DNA from: an unicellular cyanobacterium SU3
GTDB lineage: Bacteria; Cyanobacteriota; Cyanobacteriia; Cyanobacteriales; Microcystaceae
NCBI GenBank assembly: GCA_002172675.1
Contig: NETF01000203.1
Coordinates: forward strand, 1-64,000
Length of the DNA: 64,000 bases
Reading direction: 5' to 3'
Of the stretch, positions 32,198 to 39,942 are shown piece by piece. The position numbers and the translations under genes are program-made. The stretch's first letter is position 1. The number at the start of each line of letters is the position of its first letter. The notes beneath the pieces were generated by a model. That model saw only the letters and a list, made by a program, of their open reading frames with translations, had not been told where the DNA came from and did no database searches.

Positions 32198-33028
32198 TTA
32201 ACTAACCATAGCCAAACTTTTCAGACCCACTTTTACTTTGAAACCATTGTCTTTTTTATCCTTGGAAAGAATCACAAATGGTTGAGAACCGAATTGTTGG
32301 TAATGTTGCCTAATATAATAATTAGCTAAGACTTCATGAGTTGAAATTTCTTCATCTTGATTTAATTTACCGAGTAAATAACGAGAAGCAGCATTATAAC
32401 GAGGATCTTGTTCCAAGATAATCTCTTTAACGTAATAAGTTTCCCCAACTTCTACCCGACTCATTGGTAATAAAGGACGAGGATAATAGCGCAAATATTT
32501 AGCCTCAGCTAATCCTTTACCTTTGGGAATATCCTCATCTTTCAACTCATTTTGATTAGCTTGAATTGATTTTATGTAAGTATCACTTAATCCTAAAGGG
32601 CAAATCAGATATTTCATGTCTGAATCCGATTCAGGATTAATAGCTAATATTTGTGTTCCTGTCACCAAAGTTTTTTGAGGATCTTGATCTCGATTCCAAT
32701 CTAAGGAATATTTTAACCATTTAATAGGTATTTGAATTGGGGACGGAGTTGGCGAAACATCATAGAGATTAATCCCTTCAAGCTCATCTTTATAGACACT
32801 CGGAATAGAAATTTGTACCGTTTCCTTTAACCAGAATAACCGAACAAATGGAGTATTTTCAGGAAAACAAGCTAAAAATTCAGCAACTTGTTCATCATGA
32901 TCACTAATCTTTTCAACTAAGTCTTTGATTGTTAAGATAACATCTTCCTGGGTGGCTTGAACTTGAGAAATTTCTTTGTAGGGTATAATTTTTAAGTTAG
33001 CTAAATCAAAAGCAGATGCGTTAGACAT
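32198..33028 (-). CDS. Hypothetical protein, 276 aa
   Basis: Function not recognised. No signal peptide or membrane segment. It is a mixed alpha/beta cytoplasmic protein, acidic, with many Pro residues in the middle (VSPTPSPIQIPIKWLKYSL). The DPRYNAASRYLLGKL segment is a likely amphipathic helix. It starts two bases after the lipoprotein gene ends upstream, so it is firmly in the operon. The AT-rich gap downstream (32134-32197) repeats AGTTAACTTAAG-like words. Confidence 0.6.
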   Translation of the reverse strand: MSNASAFDLANLKIIPYKEISQVQATQEDVILTIKDLVEKISDHDEQVAEFLACFPENTPFVRLFWLKETVQISIPSVYKDELEGINLYDVSPTPSPIQIPIKWLKYSLDWNRDQDPQKTLVTGTQILAINPESDSDMKYLICPLGLSDTYIKSIQANQNELKDEDIPKGKGLAEAKYLRYYPRPLLPMSRVEVGETYYVKEIILEQDPRYNAASRYLLGKLNQDEEISTHEVLANYYIRQHYQQFGSQPFVILSKDKKDNGFKVKVGLKSLAMVS

Positions 33029-33030
33029 AA

Positions 33031-33474
33031 TTAACCTCTATTTGGTACTTTTCTAGTAATTTGGTATTGCCCATTTTTTGGACATAGTTCATACTTTTCT
33101 ACCTGTTCTTCTTGAGCTTGATGAATAAAAATACAAGTATTATTGCTCTTTTCCATCAAAGAAACATCGGGGGGTAGCTTCGGGTCTAAATAAGAACGCC
33201 ATTGTAATTTAGCGGATTCGGTATCAGGATCAATTTGATAAATGGCATAAAGACAGTGACGTATTCCGCATAATTCTTCATGGTTAAAATCAATCCAGAT
33301 TTGGTCTTTAGATAAAGGGGTAATTTGAGCTTGGGGGAGGATCTCGTTGGCAGTTAATTCGCTGTTTTCTTGGGCAATTGTTTTCCATTGTTTTTCAGTT
33401 AATGAACCTTGATAACTTGAGCATCCTATTAAGAGAATTAATAGTAAACTTGGTAGTAAGAAAAAATTTTTCAT
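33031..33474 (-). CDS. Lipoprotein, 147 aa
   Basis: MKNFFLLPSLLLILLIGCSS is a type II signal peptide with lipobox L-I-G-C, so the mature protein would be lipid-anchored at Cys18. The rest is a beta-rich domain with four more Cys residues (CGIRHCLYAIY, CIF, YELC). It lies between a membrane protein gene and the 276-aa gene with gaps of two bases. It resembles the small lipoproteins of envelope machines, such as VirB7-class parts, only in a general sense. Confidence 0.7.
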   Translation of the reverse strand: MKNFFLLPSLLLILLIGCSSYQGSLTEKQWKTIAQENSELTANEILPQAQITPLSKDQIWIDFNHEELCGIRHCLYAIYQIDPDTESAKLQWRSYLDPKLPPDVSLMEKSNNTCIFIHQAQEEQVEKYELCPKNGQYQITRKVPNRG

Positions 33475-33476
33475 AA

Positions 33477-33833
33477 TTAATTTAATAATTCAAACTCAGT
33501 AAAATGTATCAATCCTGAGATAAATAGATAAGAAATAAAAAAGATGAAACCCCCGATTAAAATCGGCTTAACTCTTTTGACGGGCTTCTGGATATAATTC
33601 CTGAACATCAGGTCAATTTCTTCTTCAGTACAATCCTTTAAAACTTCTGGCAGATACTGGATAAGGACGGGAGTTTCATAGGGTAAATAACGAAGATATT
33701 TATCTTTAGTTAAAGGAGACGTTTGTTCTTGTTGGGCTGTAACTACAATCAACCTAATTTTTTGCTCTTTAGTTAAGCCTGACTTGGTTAATTGAAGCTC
33801 TTTGGGGGAAGTATTAGATATAGTATTAGTCAT
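33477..33833 (-). CDS. C-terminally anchored membrane protein, 118 aa
   Basis: A soluble part of about 85 residues (helical, with EQKIRLIVVTAQQEQTSPL and LPEVLKDCTEEEIDLMFRNY) is followed by one membrane segment near the end (PILIGGFIFFISYLFISGLI). This gives a tail-anchored layout with the domain in the cytoplasm. Function not recognised. It is packed two bases ahead of the lipoprotein gene and 29 bases after the AAA ATPase gene, so it may link that ATPase to the membrane. Confidence 0.6.
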   Translation of the reverse strand: MTNTISNTSPKELQLTKSGLTKEQKIRLIVVTAQQEQTSPLTKDKYLRYLPYETPVLIQYLPEVLKDCTEEEIDLMFRNYIQKPVKRVKPILIGGFIFFISYLFISGLIHFTEFELLN

Positions 33834-33862
33834 GATAAATTGATGGATGAATGGTGAATAAA

Positions 33863-35341
33863 TTAAGACAAAGTAGAGAATAAATTCTGAGATTTAGCAA
33901 AGCGTGAGGTATCTTTACCCATTACAGGACGAGCAAAGGCTTCATTCATGGCAATTTCAGCAATTTGCTTCTGTAAGATAGGAATATTAATAGCTGCTTT
34001 GACTTGTTGTTTGATTTGGAGCAACTGATAATATAAATCTTTGGGATGATCTAGGGGATAATTATTAACAGCATCAAGTAATTGTTCAAAGCTTAAACCC
34101 TGTGAAATTAACTGGTTAAATATCTTGGTTTGCACCTGTTTAACTGCTGTGGCAATTTCAGCAGGAGTATAACCTTGATATTGAAAGAACAACTCTTCCC
34201 ATTCGTCATCGGTAAAGCATTTTTCTTGCCATTGAGAAAACTTATTTGTCAGATGCAAGTTAAATATATCTAGCATTGCACCTTTATGAAGATCATTGTT
34301 AAAAAACCAGATATATTCAAACCGCCTAAACATTTCAGGGGGTAACAAACTTAAATGGTTAATAGTCATTAATAACACCACAGGGGTTGTATGGTCTTGC
34401 AACCATGCCAATAACTTTCCTGTCATTTTGGTAGCCACACCCCCATCTAAACTGCCACTAAGAGCTTTTTCCCCTTCGTCTAAGAATAAGATAACTTTTC
34501 CTAAGATATCGACTAAATTGAGCATATAGTCTAAATTATCTAGGGTTTCTGCCACTGATTCTCCATAAAGCAGATTCCAGTCACACTGCACCAGTAAAGC
34601 TCCGGTCATTTTAGCGGCCAGTTTAGCGGTGAGGGATTTTCCTGTTCCGGGGATACCCCATAGCATTACCCCCTTGGGAGGACTTAATCCAATAGCATTA
34701 GCATAGGGATGAAACCGATATTTGATCTCTTCTAAGTCGGCTTTGAGTAAGTCCATTCCTCCTATGTCGGGGACATCGGGGTCGGCTGCTATTTTTAAGC
34801 CTTTAGACGATAATTTCTGTATTTTTAGTTGGTGAATAGTTTGTATGGTGGTTTGAGTATTAACATTTTCCAATACTTCTCCATAAGTTAATCCTAAGCA
34901 ATCAGTAATAAATTCATGATTATGACCCAATGGGGACAGCATCTTTTCCAAAGATTTATAATCTGGTAATGGTATTTCTCTGACATCTACTAAGGATAAA
35001 ATGCCTCTCTGTAAATTAAGATGACTATCAATAAAGATAATTTGTGCTTGTTGAAATTCTCGATCTATTAATTGTAAAATCTTATATTTATCAGCTTCAT
35101 TTAAAGGATTAAGAATGCCCTCTATGATATAAGTAATTGGTTTGTCTTCTATGGAGTCTAACCAATTATTCCTTAATTTAATTTCTCCATTGGGACAATA
35201 CTGCCATCCTTTTATTCCACAGTTCCAAAGATAATAATTCTCAGAAATACGGGGGAAGTTCTGGGGAAGATAATCTAATAATTTCCCTTTAAGATAATAT
35301 TTTCGGTCAATTAAAGAACTTTTGATAAAAATAGGTTTCAT
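33863..35341 (-). CDS. Second Ycf46-like AAA+ ATPase, 492 aa
   Basis: The same length and layout as the ATPase at 5.9 kb, though the sequence is distant. A degenerate N-terminal domain (residues 1-180) is followed by an AAA+ module: VPDIGGMDLLK, Walker A GIPGTGKS at 229-236, Walker B VILFLDEGEKAL near 280 (Asp-Glu kept), sensor-1 LLMTINH and an arginine-finger segment FRRFEYIWFF. The C-terminal 120 residues are helical. It may act as a remodelling ATPase on a plasmid complex. The neighbours are membrane proteins on both sides. Confidence 0.82.
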   Translation of the reverse strand: MKPIFIKSSLIDRKYYLKGKLLDYLPQNFPRISENYYLWNCGIKGWQYCPNGEIKLRNNWLDSIEDKPITYIIEGILNPLNEADKYKILQLIDREFQQAQIIFIDSHLNLQRGILSLVDVREIPLPDYKSLEKMLSPLGHNHEFITDCLGLTYGEVLENVNTQTTIQTIHQLKIQKLSSKGLKIAADPDVPDIGGMDLLKADLEEIKYRFHPYANAIGLSPPKGVMLWGIPGTGKSLTAKLAAKMTGALLVQCDWNLLYGESVAETLDNLDYMLNLVDILGKVILFLDEGEKALSGSLDGGVATKMTGKLLAWLQDHTTPVVLLMTINHLSLLPPEMFRRFEYIWFFNNDLHKGAMLDIFNLHLTNKFSQWQEKCFTDDEWEELFFQYQGYTPAEIATAVKQVQTKIFNQLISQGLSFEQLLDAVNNYPLDHPKDLYYQLLQIKQQVKAAINIPILQKQIAEIAMNEAFARPVMGKDTSRFAKSQNLFSTLS

Positions 35342-35355
35342 GATTTATTTATCTC

Positions 35356-36075
35356 CTAAAATTGGGGGGGTTTTCGCCAGACGACACAATAACCGTTTTT
35401 GGTTTCTCGCATTCCCACTTTTTGCCCATCTTTTCTAATAATTTCTCCGTAACCAATTCCTAAATTAGCCACAGATTGTTCACATCTTCCATTGAATAAT
35501 CCAGGGTTCCAACTCATTAATTTTTTGGCAAATTGTCCCTCATGACTTTTAGCCCATCGTAATAATTCTTCATTCTCTAACTCAAGAGTAGCTAATTGCT
35601 TTTCTTCATAGTATCTTTGAGTTATGAAAATTCCAGCTAATAAGGGAATTAAAACTAACAAAGCATACTTTCCATAATTCAACCATCTTTTTTGTTTAGT
35701 TGGTAAGGACTGTTTTTCTAGTAGTCTATTCACTGATTTAGCTATTTCTGCCTCGGTACTAGCTACCGCACTCGAATAAACATTATTGGTTATTTCCTTT
35801 GTTTTTTGATTAACCTCTCCATTAAATTTAACAAGTCCTCTATCCATAGCTGCCTCTATTTTTTGAGGAAAACCTAATGATAGTAAATGAAAATATCGAC
35901 AAGATAACATTAAAACAAATAAAGGATCATTAGGTTTAATTTTACATTGAACTAAAAAATTAAATACTTGTTGTTTTAATTCAGGAGTAACATCTCCCAA
36001 AGCTGTATCAATAATTTGAGATAACTCAGGATTATTAGTAATCTGTTCTTGGAGTTTTTCTAAAGTAATTTCCAT
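35356..36075 (-). CDS. Membrane protein with cytoplasmic helices, 239 aa
   Basis: Residues 1-130 are soluble and helical (LEKLQEQITNNPELSQIIDTAL), residues about 138-155 form one membrane helix (YALLVLIPLLAGIFITQRYY), and the last 80 residues contain a short coiled coil and a domain with two Cys. This layout is common among cyanobacterial plasmid mobilisation-region proteins, but no family is assigned. It is spaced two bases from the ParA/MobD-like gene upstream, so co-translation is likely. Confidence 0.6.
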   Translation of the reverse strand: MEITLEKLQEQITNNPELSQIIDTALGDVTPELKQQVFNFLVQCKIKPNDPLFVLMLSCRYFHLLSLGFPQKIEAAMDRGLVKFNGEVNQKTKEITNNVYSSAVASTEAEIAKSVNRLLEKQSLPTKQKRWLNYGKYALLVLIPLLAGIFITQRYYEEKQLATLELENEELLRWAKSHEGQFAKKLMSWNPGLFNGRCEQSVANLGIGYGEIIRKDGQKVGMRETKNGYCVVWRKPPQF

Positions 36076-36077
36076 GA

Positions 36078-37007
36078 TTAAGCGTAAGAAGTAAATAATT
36101 TTTCTTGATTCCGTGGGGATTCTTGACTTTTAACCACTTGGTCATATTTAATCGCTTTGTATTTAATTATTTTTTTGTTATTTTCTTGAGTGGATTGAAA
36201 CTCAAATAGCTGTTCAAATAAATGATCGAATTTAGCTAAATGTGTTTGAAAATGTAATCTTTCTAGGGTAATTAATTCACTTTCTCCTTTAGTAATTAAT
36301 TGATGAAATTTTATTCCCTTTTCTGATAAAAGTGCATCAACCTTGAATCGAATGAGAGGAGGAAGTTCAGGAATGGTTAATACAGGCACTTTGTAACTTT
36401 TAATTTTGTTAGTTAAGTTAGCCAAAACATCAAAATCGTTTTTATTTCCTAGATAACTGAAATCATAACTATTACCATTTTGTCCTGCATTTAAAAAGAG
36501 AACGGTTTTAAGAAAAGGTTTATCTTTATATCGTTCTAAATGCTCCACAAATAACTTAATACTCTGAAAACTTCCATCAGAAACAAAGAAAAAATAACAA
36601 GTTTCGTAAGTTTCTTTCTGTAATTCTTCTTCAAATATTTTGTTTTGTTCACAAAAATTATCGAAGTTTTTTCTAATATTAGAAGGAAGATTAACAATAA
36701 CAATTGGTTTAATTTTACTAACAATAATACTTCCTTCTTGTACTCGGTATTTATCGAGGGTAAAAAATGCTTTTTCCATCCAAGGTTTATCAGAAAAAAG
36801 CTGATAAACATCATCTACTGAAGGGTCGGCATCGTAACAAGTTATTTCTGATTCAGCCGATTCTCTAATAAAAAAAGATAATAAATATCTTGTTAAGAAG
36901 CTTTTGCCAACTCCTCCTTTTTCTCCTCCTATAATAATTAAGTTTTTAATGATTTCCTGAATTGATGTTGACGATGGATTTGCTGAATTTTGTTTAAGAT
37001 TACTCAT
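36078..37007 (-). CDS. ParA/MobD/TraL-like ATPase, 309 aa
   Basis: A deviant Walker A, IIGGEKGGVGKSFLTRYLL near residue 26, defines the MinD/ParA superfamily. CYDADPSVDDVYQLF fits switch I and PIVIVNLPSNIRKNFD fits Walker B. The rest differs from partition ParA proteins and resembles the MobD/TraL type found beside relaxase and coupling genes. It has no ParB partner nearby; the next gene toward the promoter is an actin-like ATPase cassette. It could position plasmid or transfer complexes. Confidence 0.75.
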   Translation of the reverse strand: MSNLKQNSANPSSTSIQEIIKNLIIIGGEKGGVGKSFLTRYLLSFFIRESAESEITCYDADPSVDDVYQLFSDKPWMEKAFFTLDKYRVQEGSIIVSKIKPIVIVNLPSNIRKNFDNFCEQNKIFEEELQKETYETCYFFFVSDGSFQSIKLFVEHLERYKDKPFLKTVLFLNAGQNGNSYDFSYLGNKNDFDVLANLTNKIKSYKVPVLTIPELPPLIRFKVDALLSEKGIKFHQLITKGESELITLERLHFQTHLAKFDHLFEQLFEFQSTQENNKKIIKYKAIKYDQVVKSQESPRNQEKLFTSYA

Positions 37008-37053
37008 CCTTTATTTTACCTGTTATTATGGTTAGTTACAGTAATAGTTATCT

Positions 37054-37452
37054 TTAGCCCCAATCATTAAAATTATTAATAAGATTAACTTCATTTGAAG
37101 CTTTTGGAGCTTGTTGGTCGGTTTTTAAGGACTCATTGTCTTTTTGACTATTGTGAGAAAATAACTTCACATTTTTGATTGAATTCTCTGATTCTATCTC
37201 CTTTAATTCCGCTTCAATTGTATATTTTAAAGGAGCAATAATTTGGTCAGCAATTTGTAATTGCTCTCGATATTTATTGACAGGTAATAAATATTTTAAC
37301 CCTCTAATATTTTTAACAAAAGCTAGTTCGACAATTGCTTTAACTTTATCAACTTGAGACATCTTTCGGATTTCATCTAGTAGGAAATTTATGGTAGTTT
37401 GATTAGAAGACAAATTCTCAATATACTTTTTGTGTTTAGTTAAGTTTAACAT
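37054..37452 (-). CDS. Possible ParR-like partner of the actin-like ATPase, 132 aa
   Basis: A small protein made mostly of helices, with a Lys/Asn-rich disordered tail. ATG 37452 is chosen because CAGGAG lies before it; longer frames begin inside the ATPase gene. The stop of the ATPase gene overlaps this start by seven bases. In type II partition cassettes a DNA-binding ParR of about 100-130 residues always follows parM in this way. The ribbon-helix-helix pattern is not obvious, so the call rests on size and position. Confidence 0.45.
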   Translation of the reverse strand: MLNLTKHKKYIENLSSNQTTINFLLDEIRKMSQVDKVKAIVELAFVKNIRGLKYLLPVNKYREQLQIADQIIAPLKYTIEAELKEIESENSIKNVKLFSHNSQKDNESLKTDQQAPKASNEVNLINNFNDWG

Positions 37453-38597
37453 TGAAAAACTCCTGAAAATACTCCATAACAATCTACTAACCGTAAACTT
37501 AGTTCGTTAATTTTTTCCTCTCTCAAACCTGGGAAGGTTAGAGACTTTTTGACTGTTTCTTGATATTGACTACCAGCAAATTCAATCGGCAAATTACTAA
37601 AATATTCATCTTCAAGTATTAGGGGTTGCAGAAATTCGGCGACTCCTCCTGTAAATTGCATTTTATCAAACTCGATAGTTTCTAATTCTTTTAAAAGCCA
37701 GCCTTTTATTTTTGCCCATAGTTCGGCTCTACCATCTAGAAAAGCTTGTTTGAGAGTTTGTAACTCAATATCTTGATATTCTGATCTGTCAGTCTTGCTA
37801 ATTCGGTACAGTTCATTCAAATCTAAGCGACTTTTCCAAAGGGTTGTCGTCGTTAAATTATTTTTTTCTTGTCCCGATGTTTTGCTACAAAACTCTTTCA
37901 CAAAGGAATGAAAACCTAATATTGTTGTGTCACCATTAACAAATTTATCCCCATTAAAATAGAGATAACTTGTGTTTCTATGCCCTAACATGATGACTAT
38001 TGTGGAAGTAATATTGTCGTTGGGAGAACACATTAAGCTTCCTACTCCTTCTGGTAAGATTCTTATGTTTTCTAATTTCACAATTCTTTTTTTATCATTG
38101 TGATAAAAACTTTTTAGTTTTTTCTTCAATTCTCTTTTAAAGAATTTAATGTCTTGTTTCATTGAGTCTTCATCTGAATCTCCACTAGATTCCCCGAATG
38201 GTAAAAGAACCGTTAAATTTAAGCTAATTTCTTCTGGATAAGCTAATACTTTTTTAAGTTCTATGGTAATTATTTTGCCAATAATTGCCAAGACTCTCCA
38301 ATCAGCTAAGTTAATCTTTAATTGTTTATAATTGCTTAAAGAAAAGATGTTTTCAGCTAGTTGATCCACTGCTATGACTTTAGTATCACTCTTCTTTAGC
38401 TTTAACCAAGCTATGTCCTCAGATATAGACATTTGCTGTTGACGATACATACTAACAAGAGATGAATCTACTTCTAAAATATTAGGTAGCAAAGACATAC
38501 CACAAGGTTGCTTGTCTCCTATTTGATAAATTACTTTGAGTTCACTCGCACCTAGATCGGCACAAACATTCATCTGCATTGATGATGAATTATTCAT
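37446..38597 (-). CDS. ParM/StbA-like actin-family ATPase
   Basis: About 383 residues with actin-fold signatures: VCADLGASELKVIYQIG (phosphate 1), TIVIMLGHRNTSYLYFNGD (phosphate 2) and MQFTGGVAEFLQPL (adenosine loop). Between them the connecting regions fit the ParM/Alp group. Such proteins form filaments that push plasmid copies apart. GGAGGAG precedes ATG 38597; the frame is open to 38642, and a later ATG is also possible, so the exact start is uncertain. It is the first gene of the long minus-strand string and may make this a second partition system. Confidence 0.72.
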   Translation of the reverse strand: MNNSSSMQMNVCADLGASELKVIYQIGDKQPCGMSLLPNILEVDSSLVSMYRQQQMSISEDIAWLKLKKSDTKVIAVDQLAENIFSLSNYKQLKINLADWRVLAIIGKIITIELKKVLAYPEEISLNLTVLLPFGESSGDSDEDSMKQDIKFFKRELKKKLKSFYHNDKKRIVKLENIRILPEGVGSLMCSPNDNITSTIVIMLGHRNTSYLYFNGDKFVNGDTTILGFHSFVKEFCSKTSGQEKNNLTTTTLWKSRLDLNELYRISKTDRSEYQDIELQTLKQAFLDGRAELWAKIKGWLLKELETIEFDKMQFTGGVAEFLQPLILEDEYFSNLPIEFAGSQYQETVKKSLTFPGLREEKINELSLRLVDCYGVFSGVFQC

Positions 38598-38599
38598 CA
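38583..38599. repeat. 17-bp palindrome at the start of the actin-like gene
   Basis: TGATGAA and TTCATCA flank TTA over the presumed start codon. It could be an operator or mRNA hairpin controlling the string. Confidence 0.45.
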
Positions 38600-38631
38600 C
38601 TCCTCCATTCACTAGATCCAAAAGTATTCCA

Positions 38632-38649
38632 CTCGCACACAAGTGCGAG
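38632..38649. promoter_or_regulatory. 18-bp palindrome upstream of the actin-like gene
   Basis: CTCGCAC and GTGCGAG are separated by four bases, 35 nt before the gene start. A centromere (parC-like) or operator role is possible, but no array of repeats is seen. Confidence 0.45.
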
Positions 38650-38958
38650 ATTTTAATATTGCTGTGATCTCCAGTTACATATTGAACACTGTATCGAGTT
38701 AAAAATTCGTGCTTGGTTCACAAGTCAAAAGGTAAACCCTAAACAACAAAACATTTAAACTCAATACTCTGTTGCACCGTAACTGCATGATACTTACTCA
38801 CACAGACATTATTTATTGAGTTATCCCATTGCCGAAACGAATGGGTATTTATTCATGAGAGATAAATTCTTTGGTCATTAGGGAGGGGGCAAATGACCTT
38901 GAATAATAACCTAGCGCATACATTTTTTTTTGTCAACCCTAAAATTTATTCTTTTTTG
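38650..38958. other. Intergenic region without a clear gene
   Basis: This divergent stretch between the minus-strand operon and the + genes holds two hairpins: CCCATT/AATGGG near 38825-38846 and GGTCATT/AATGACC at 38873-38898. A G-rich AGGGAGGGGG lies at 38880-38889, and an ATG follows at 38893. Promoters for both directions must lie here; no clear consensus boxes are claimed. Confidence 0.4.
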
Positions 38959-38985
38959 ATTGCTCACGCAATGTTGAGTATCGAT
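38959..38985 (+). promoter_or_regulatory. Composite hairpin-CGA leader element (copy 13)
   Basis: Stem ATTGC/GCAAT with loop TCAC. ATCGAT sits where other copies have ANTGAA, so CGA replaces TGA at 14 nt from the closing G (38968). It is 19 nt before ATG 39004. Confidence 0.5.
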
Positions 38986-39003
38986 GAGATTGAGGATAAT
39001 ATC

Positions 39004-39072
39004 ATGCACCCAGAGAAAAAGAGTTTGTTTTGGCAAGTTTTTATCAGTTTAATTCTAATTTCATTAATTTAG
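39004..39072 (+). CDS. Small membrane peptide, 22 aa
   Basis: ATG 39004 follows GAGGATAATATC and opens 22 codons: a short charged start (MHPEKKS) and one hydrophobic helix (FWQVFISLILISLI). The same frame can start at ATG 38893 after AGGGAGGGGG, giving 59 residues, but that version runs through the leader hairpin. It is followed by a terminator and then by a second gene of the same size and layout. Such peptides can be membrane regulators or hydrophobic toxins. Confidence 0.4.
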   Translation: MHPEKKSLFWQVFISLILISLI

Positions 39073-39081
39073 GTCTATTTT

Positions 39082-39114
39082 AGAGATTCTTTTTACGGAA
39101 TCTCTCTTTTTTTT
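39082..39114 (+). terminator. Rho-independent terminator
   Basis: AGAGATTC pairs perfectly with GAATCTCT around 8 nt, followed by C and eight T; the next leader hairpin follows directly. Confidence 0.85.
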
Positions 39115-39138
39115 GGCTACGCCAGATTATCCACTGAA
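39114..39138 (+). promoter_or_regulatory. Composite hairpin-TGAA leader element (copy 14)
   Basis: Stem TGGC/GCCA with loop TAC. TGAA at 39135-39138 is 14 nt from the closing G at 39121 and 19 nt before ATG 39158. Confidence 0.6.
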
Positions 39139-39157
39139 TATTATTGAGGTTAATATT

Positions 39158-39226
39158 ATGAACTGGTTTTTATCTATTACTATTTGGTTAATCAGCATCA
39201 GCACCCTTTTATCAGTTATCAGTTAA
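39158..39226 (+). CDS. Small membrane peptide, 22 aa
   Basis: ATG 39158 follows GAGGTTAATATT and opens 22 codons that are almost wholly hydrophobic (MNWFLSITIWLISISTLLSV). The unit is complete in miniature: leader element, ribosome site, frame and a strong terminator within 150 bp. It matches the layout of the frame at 39004 but not its sequence. The complete transcription unit makes a real gene more likely than for other frames of this size. Confidence 0.45.
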   Translation: MNWFLSITIWLISISTLLSVIS

Positions 39227-39236
39227 TTTTAATCTT

Positions 39237-39260
39237 GCCAGACTAATCTGGCTTTTTTTT
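39237..39260 (+). terminator. Rho-independent terminator
   Basis: GCCAGA pairs with TCTGGC around CTAA, followed by eight T. Confidence 0.88.
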
Positions 39261-39292
39261 GAAGTCAAAAACTTAATTAAATTTAAAATTCA

Positions 39293-39317
39293 TTGCTCCG
39301 CAAATTTTAGAACTGAA
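39293..39317 (+). promoter_or_regulatory. Composite hairpin-TGAA leader element (copy 15)
   Basis: Stem TTGC/GCAA with loop TCC. TGAA at 39314-39317 is 14 nt from the closing G at 39300 and 20 nt before ATG 39337. Confidence 0.6.
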
Positions 39318-39336
39318 GTCTTTCAAAAAATCAATC

Positions 39337-39828
39337 ATGATAGATAACAATTTACCCAGAGAGATTTACTTAGAAGAGCAAGACTATGATCTCGCTAAGC
39401 AATTAAGTGAAATTGAAGGAACTGAAGGGCAAAAATGGCAATCTTATATCAATTTACTAGGAATGCTTGCTTTAGAAAGATGCTTCAAAGAAAGTATTGA
39501 TAATCTAGCCATACAGCGCATTCTTGATAATATTGATACCCATGCTTATCTAGAGCTAAAAGGGATCAAAGTTTGTGTAATCACTCAAGAAGACTTTTGG
39601 CAAGAAGGACTGATTATCCCTAAGCAATTAATAGATAATTCTGATCATACTGCTCATTTCTATGTAGCAATAGAGGTAGATGAAGAAAATGCAATAGCGA
39701 TTTTTAGAGGGTTTATTCCTTATAATAAACTATCTCAATTATCTTTACCTACTTTTGAAAAGAATAATTATTGGTTATCCGTTGATTATTTAGAATTGAC
39801 AGATAACTTAAACAATCTTTTCAATTAA
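39337..39828 (+). CDS. DUF1822-like protein, 163 aa
   Basis: Resembles the cyanobacterial DUF1822 family: an N-terminal helical part with W-x-x-Y-I-N-LLGMLALERC, then the strand run YLELKGIKVCVITQ, the insert GLIIPKQLIDNSDHTAHFYVAIEVDEE, and the IFRGFIPYNKLSQL segment (family form G-(F/Y)-x-x-(Y/H)-x-x-L). The function is unknown; in chromosomes members often follow sigma factor genes. It has its own leader element and terminator. Confidence 0.6.
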   Translation: MIDNNLPREIYLEEQDYDLAKQLSEIEGTEGQKWQSYINLLGMLALERCFKESIDNLAIQRILDNIDTHAYLELKGIKVCVITQEDFWQEGLIIPKQLIDNSDHTAHFYVAIEVDEENAIAIFRGFIPYNKLSQLSLPTFEKNNYWLSVDYLELTDNLNNLFN

Positions 39829-39856
39829 TCAATAACCAAGAATTATTAATTTTAAG

Positions 39857-39883
39857 AGATGGGTTTTATCCCGTCTTTTTTTT
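39857..39883 (+). terminator. Rho-independent terminator
   Basis: AGATGGG pairs with CCCGTCT (one wobble) around TTTTAT, followed by eight T. Confidence 0.82.
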
Positions 39884-39884
39884 A

Positions 39885-39911
39885 GTTGCTATCGCAACAG
39901 TTTTGAGTGAA
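39885..39911 (+). promoter_or_regulatory. Composite hairpin-TGAA leader element (copy 16)
   Basis: Stem GTTGC/GCAAC with loop TATC. TGAA at 39908-39911 is 14 nt from the closing G at 39894 and 31 nt before the ssb start. Confidence 0.6.
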
Positions 39912-39942
39912 ATCATCAATTGTAAATATAGGAGTTTAAAAG

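Noticed and set aside
38597-38649. The CTCGCAC/GTGCGAG palindrome before the actin-like gene as a minus-strand copy of the leader element
   Set aside because: On the minus strand the loop is TTGT, not T..C, and AGTGAA lies 25 nt from the closing G, not 12.
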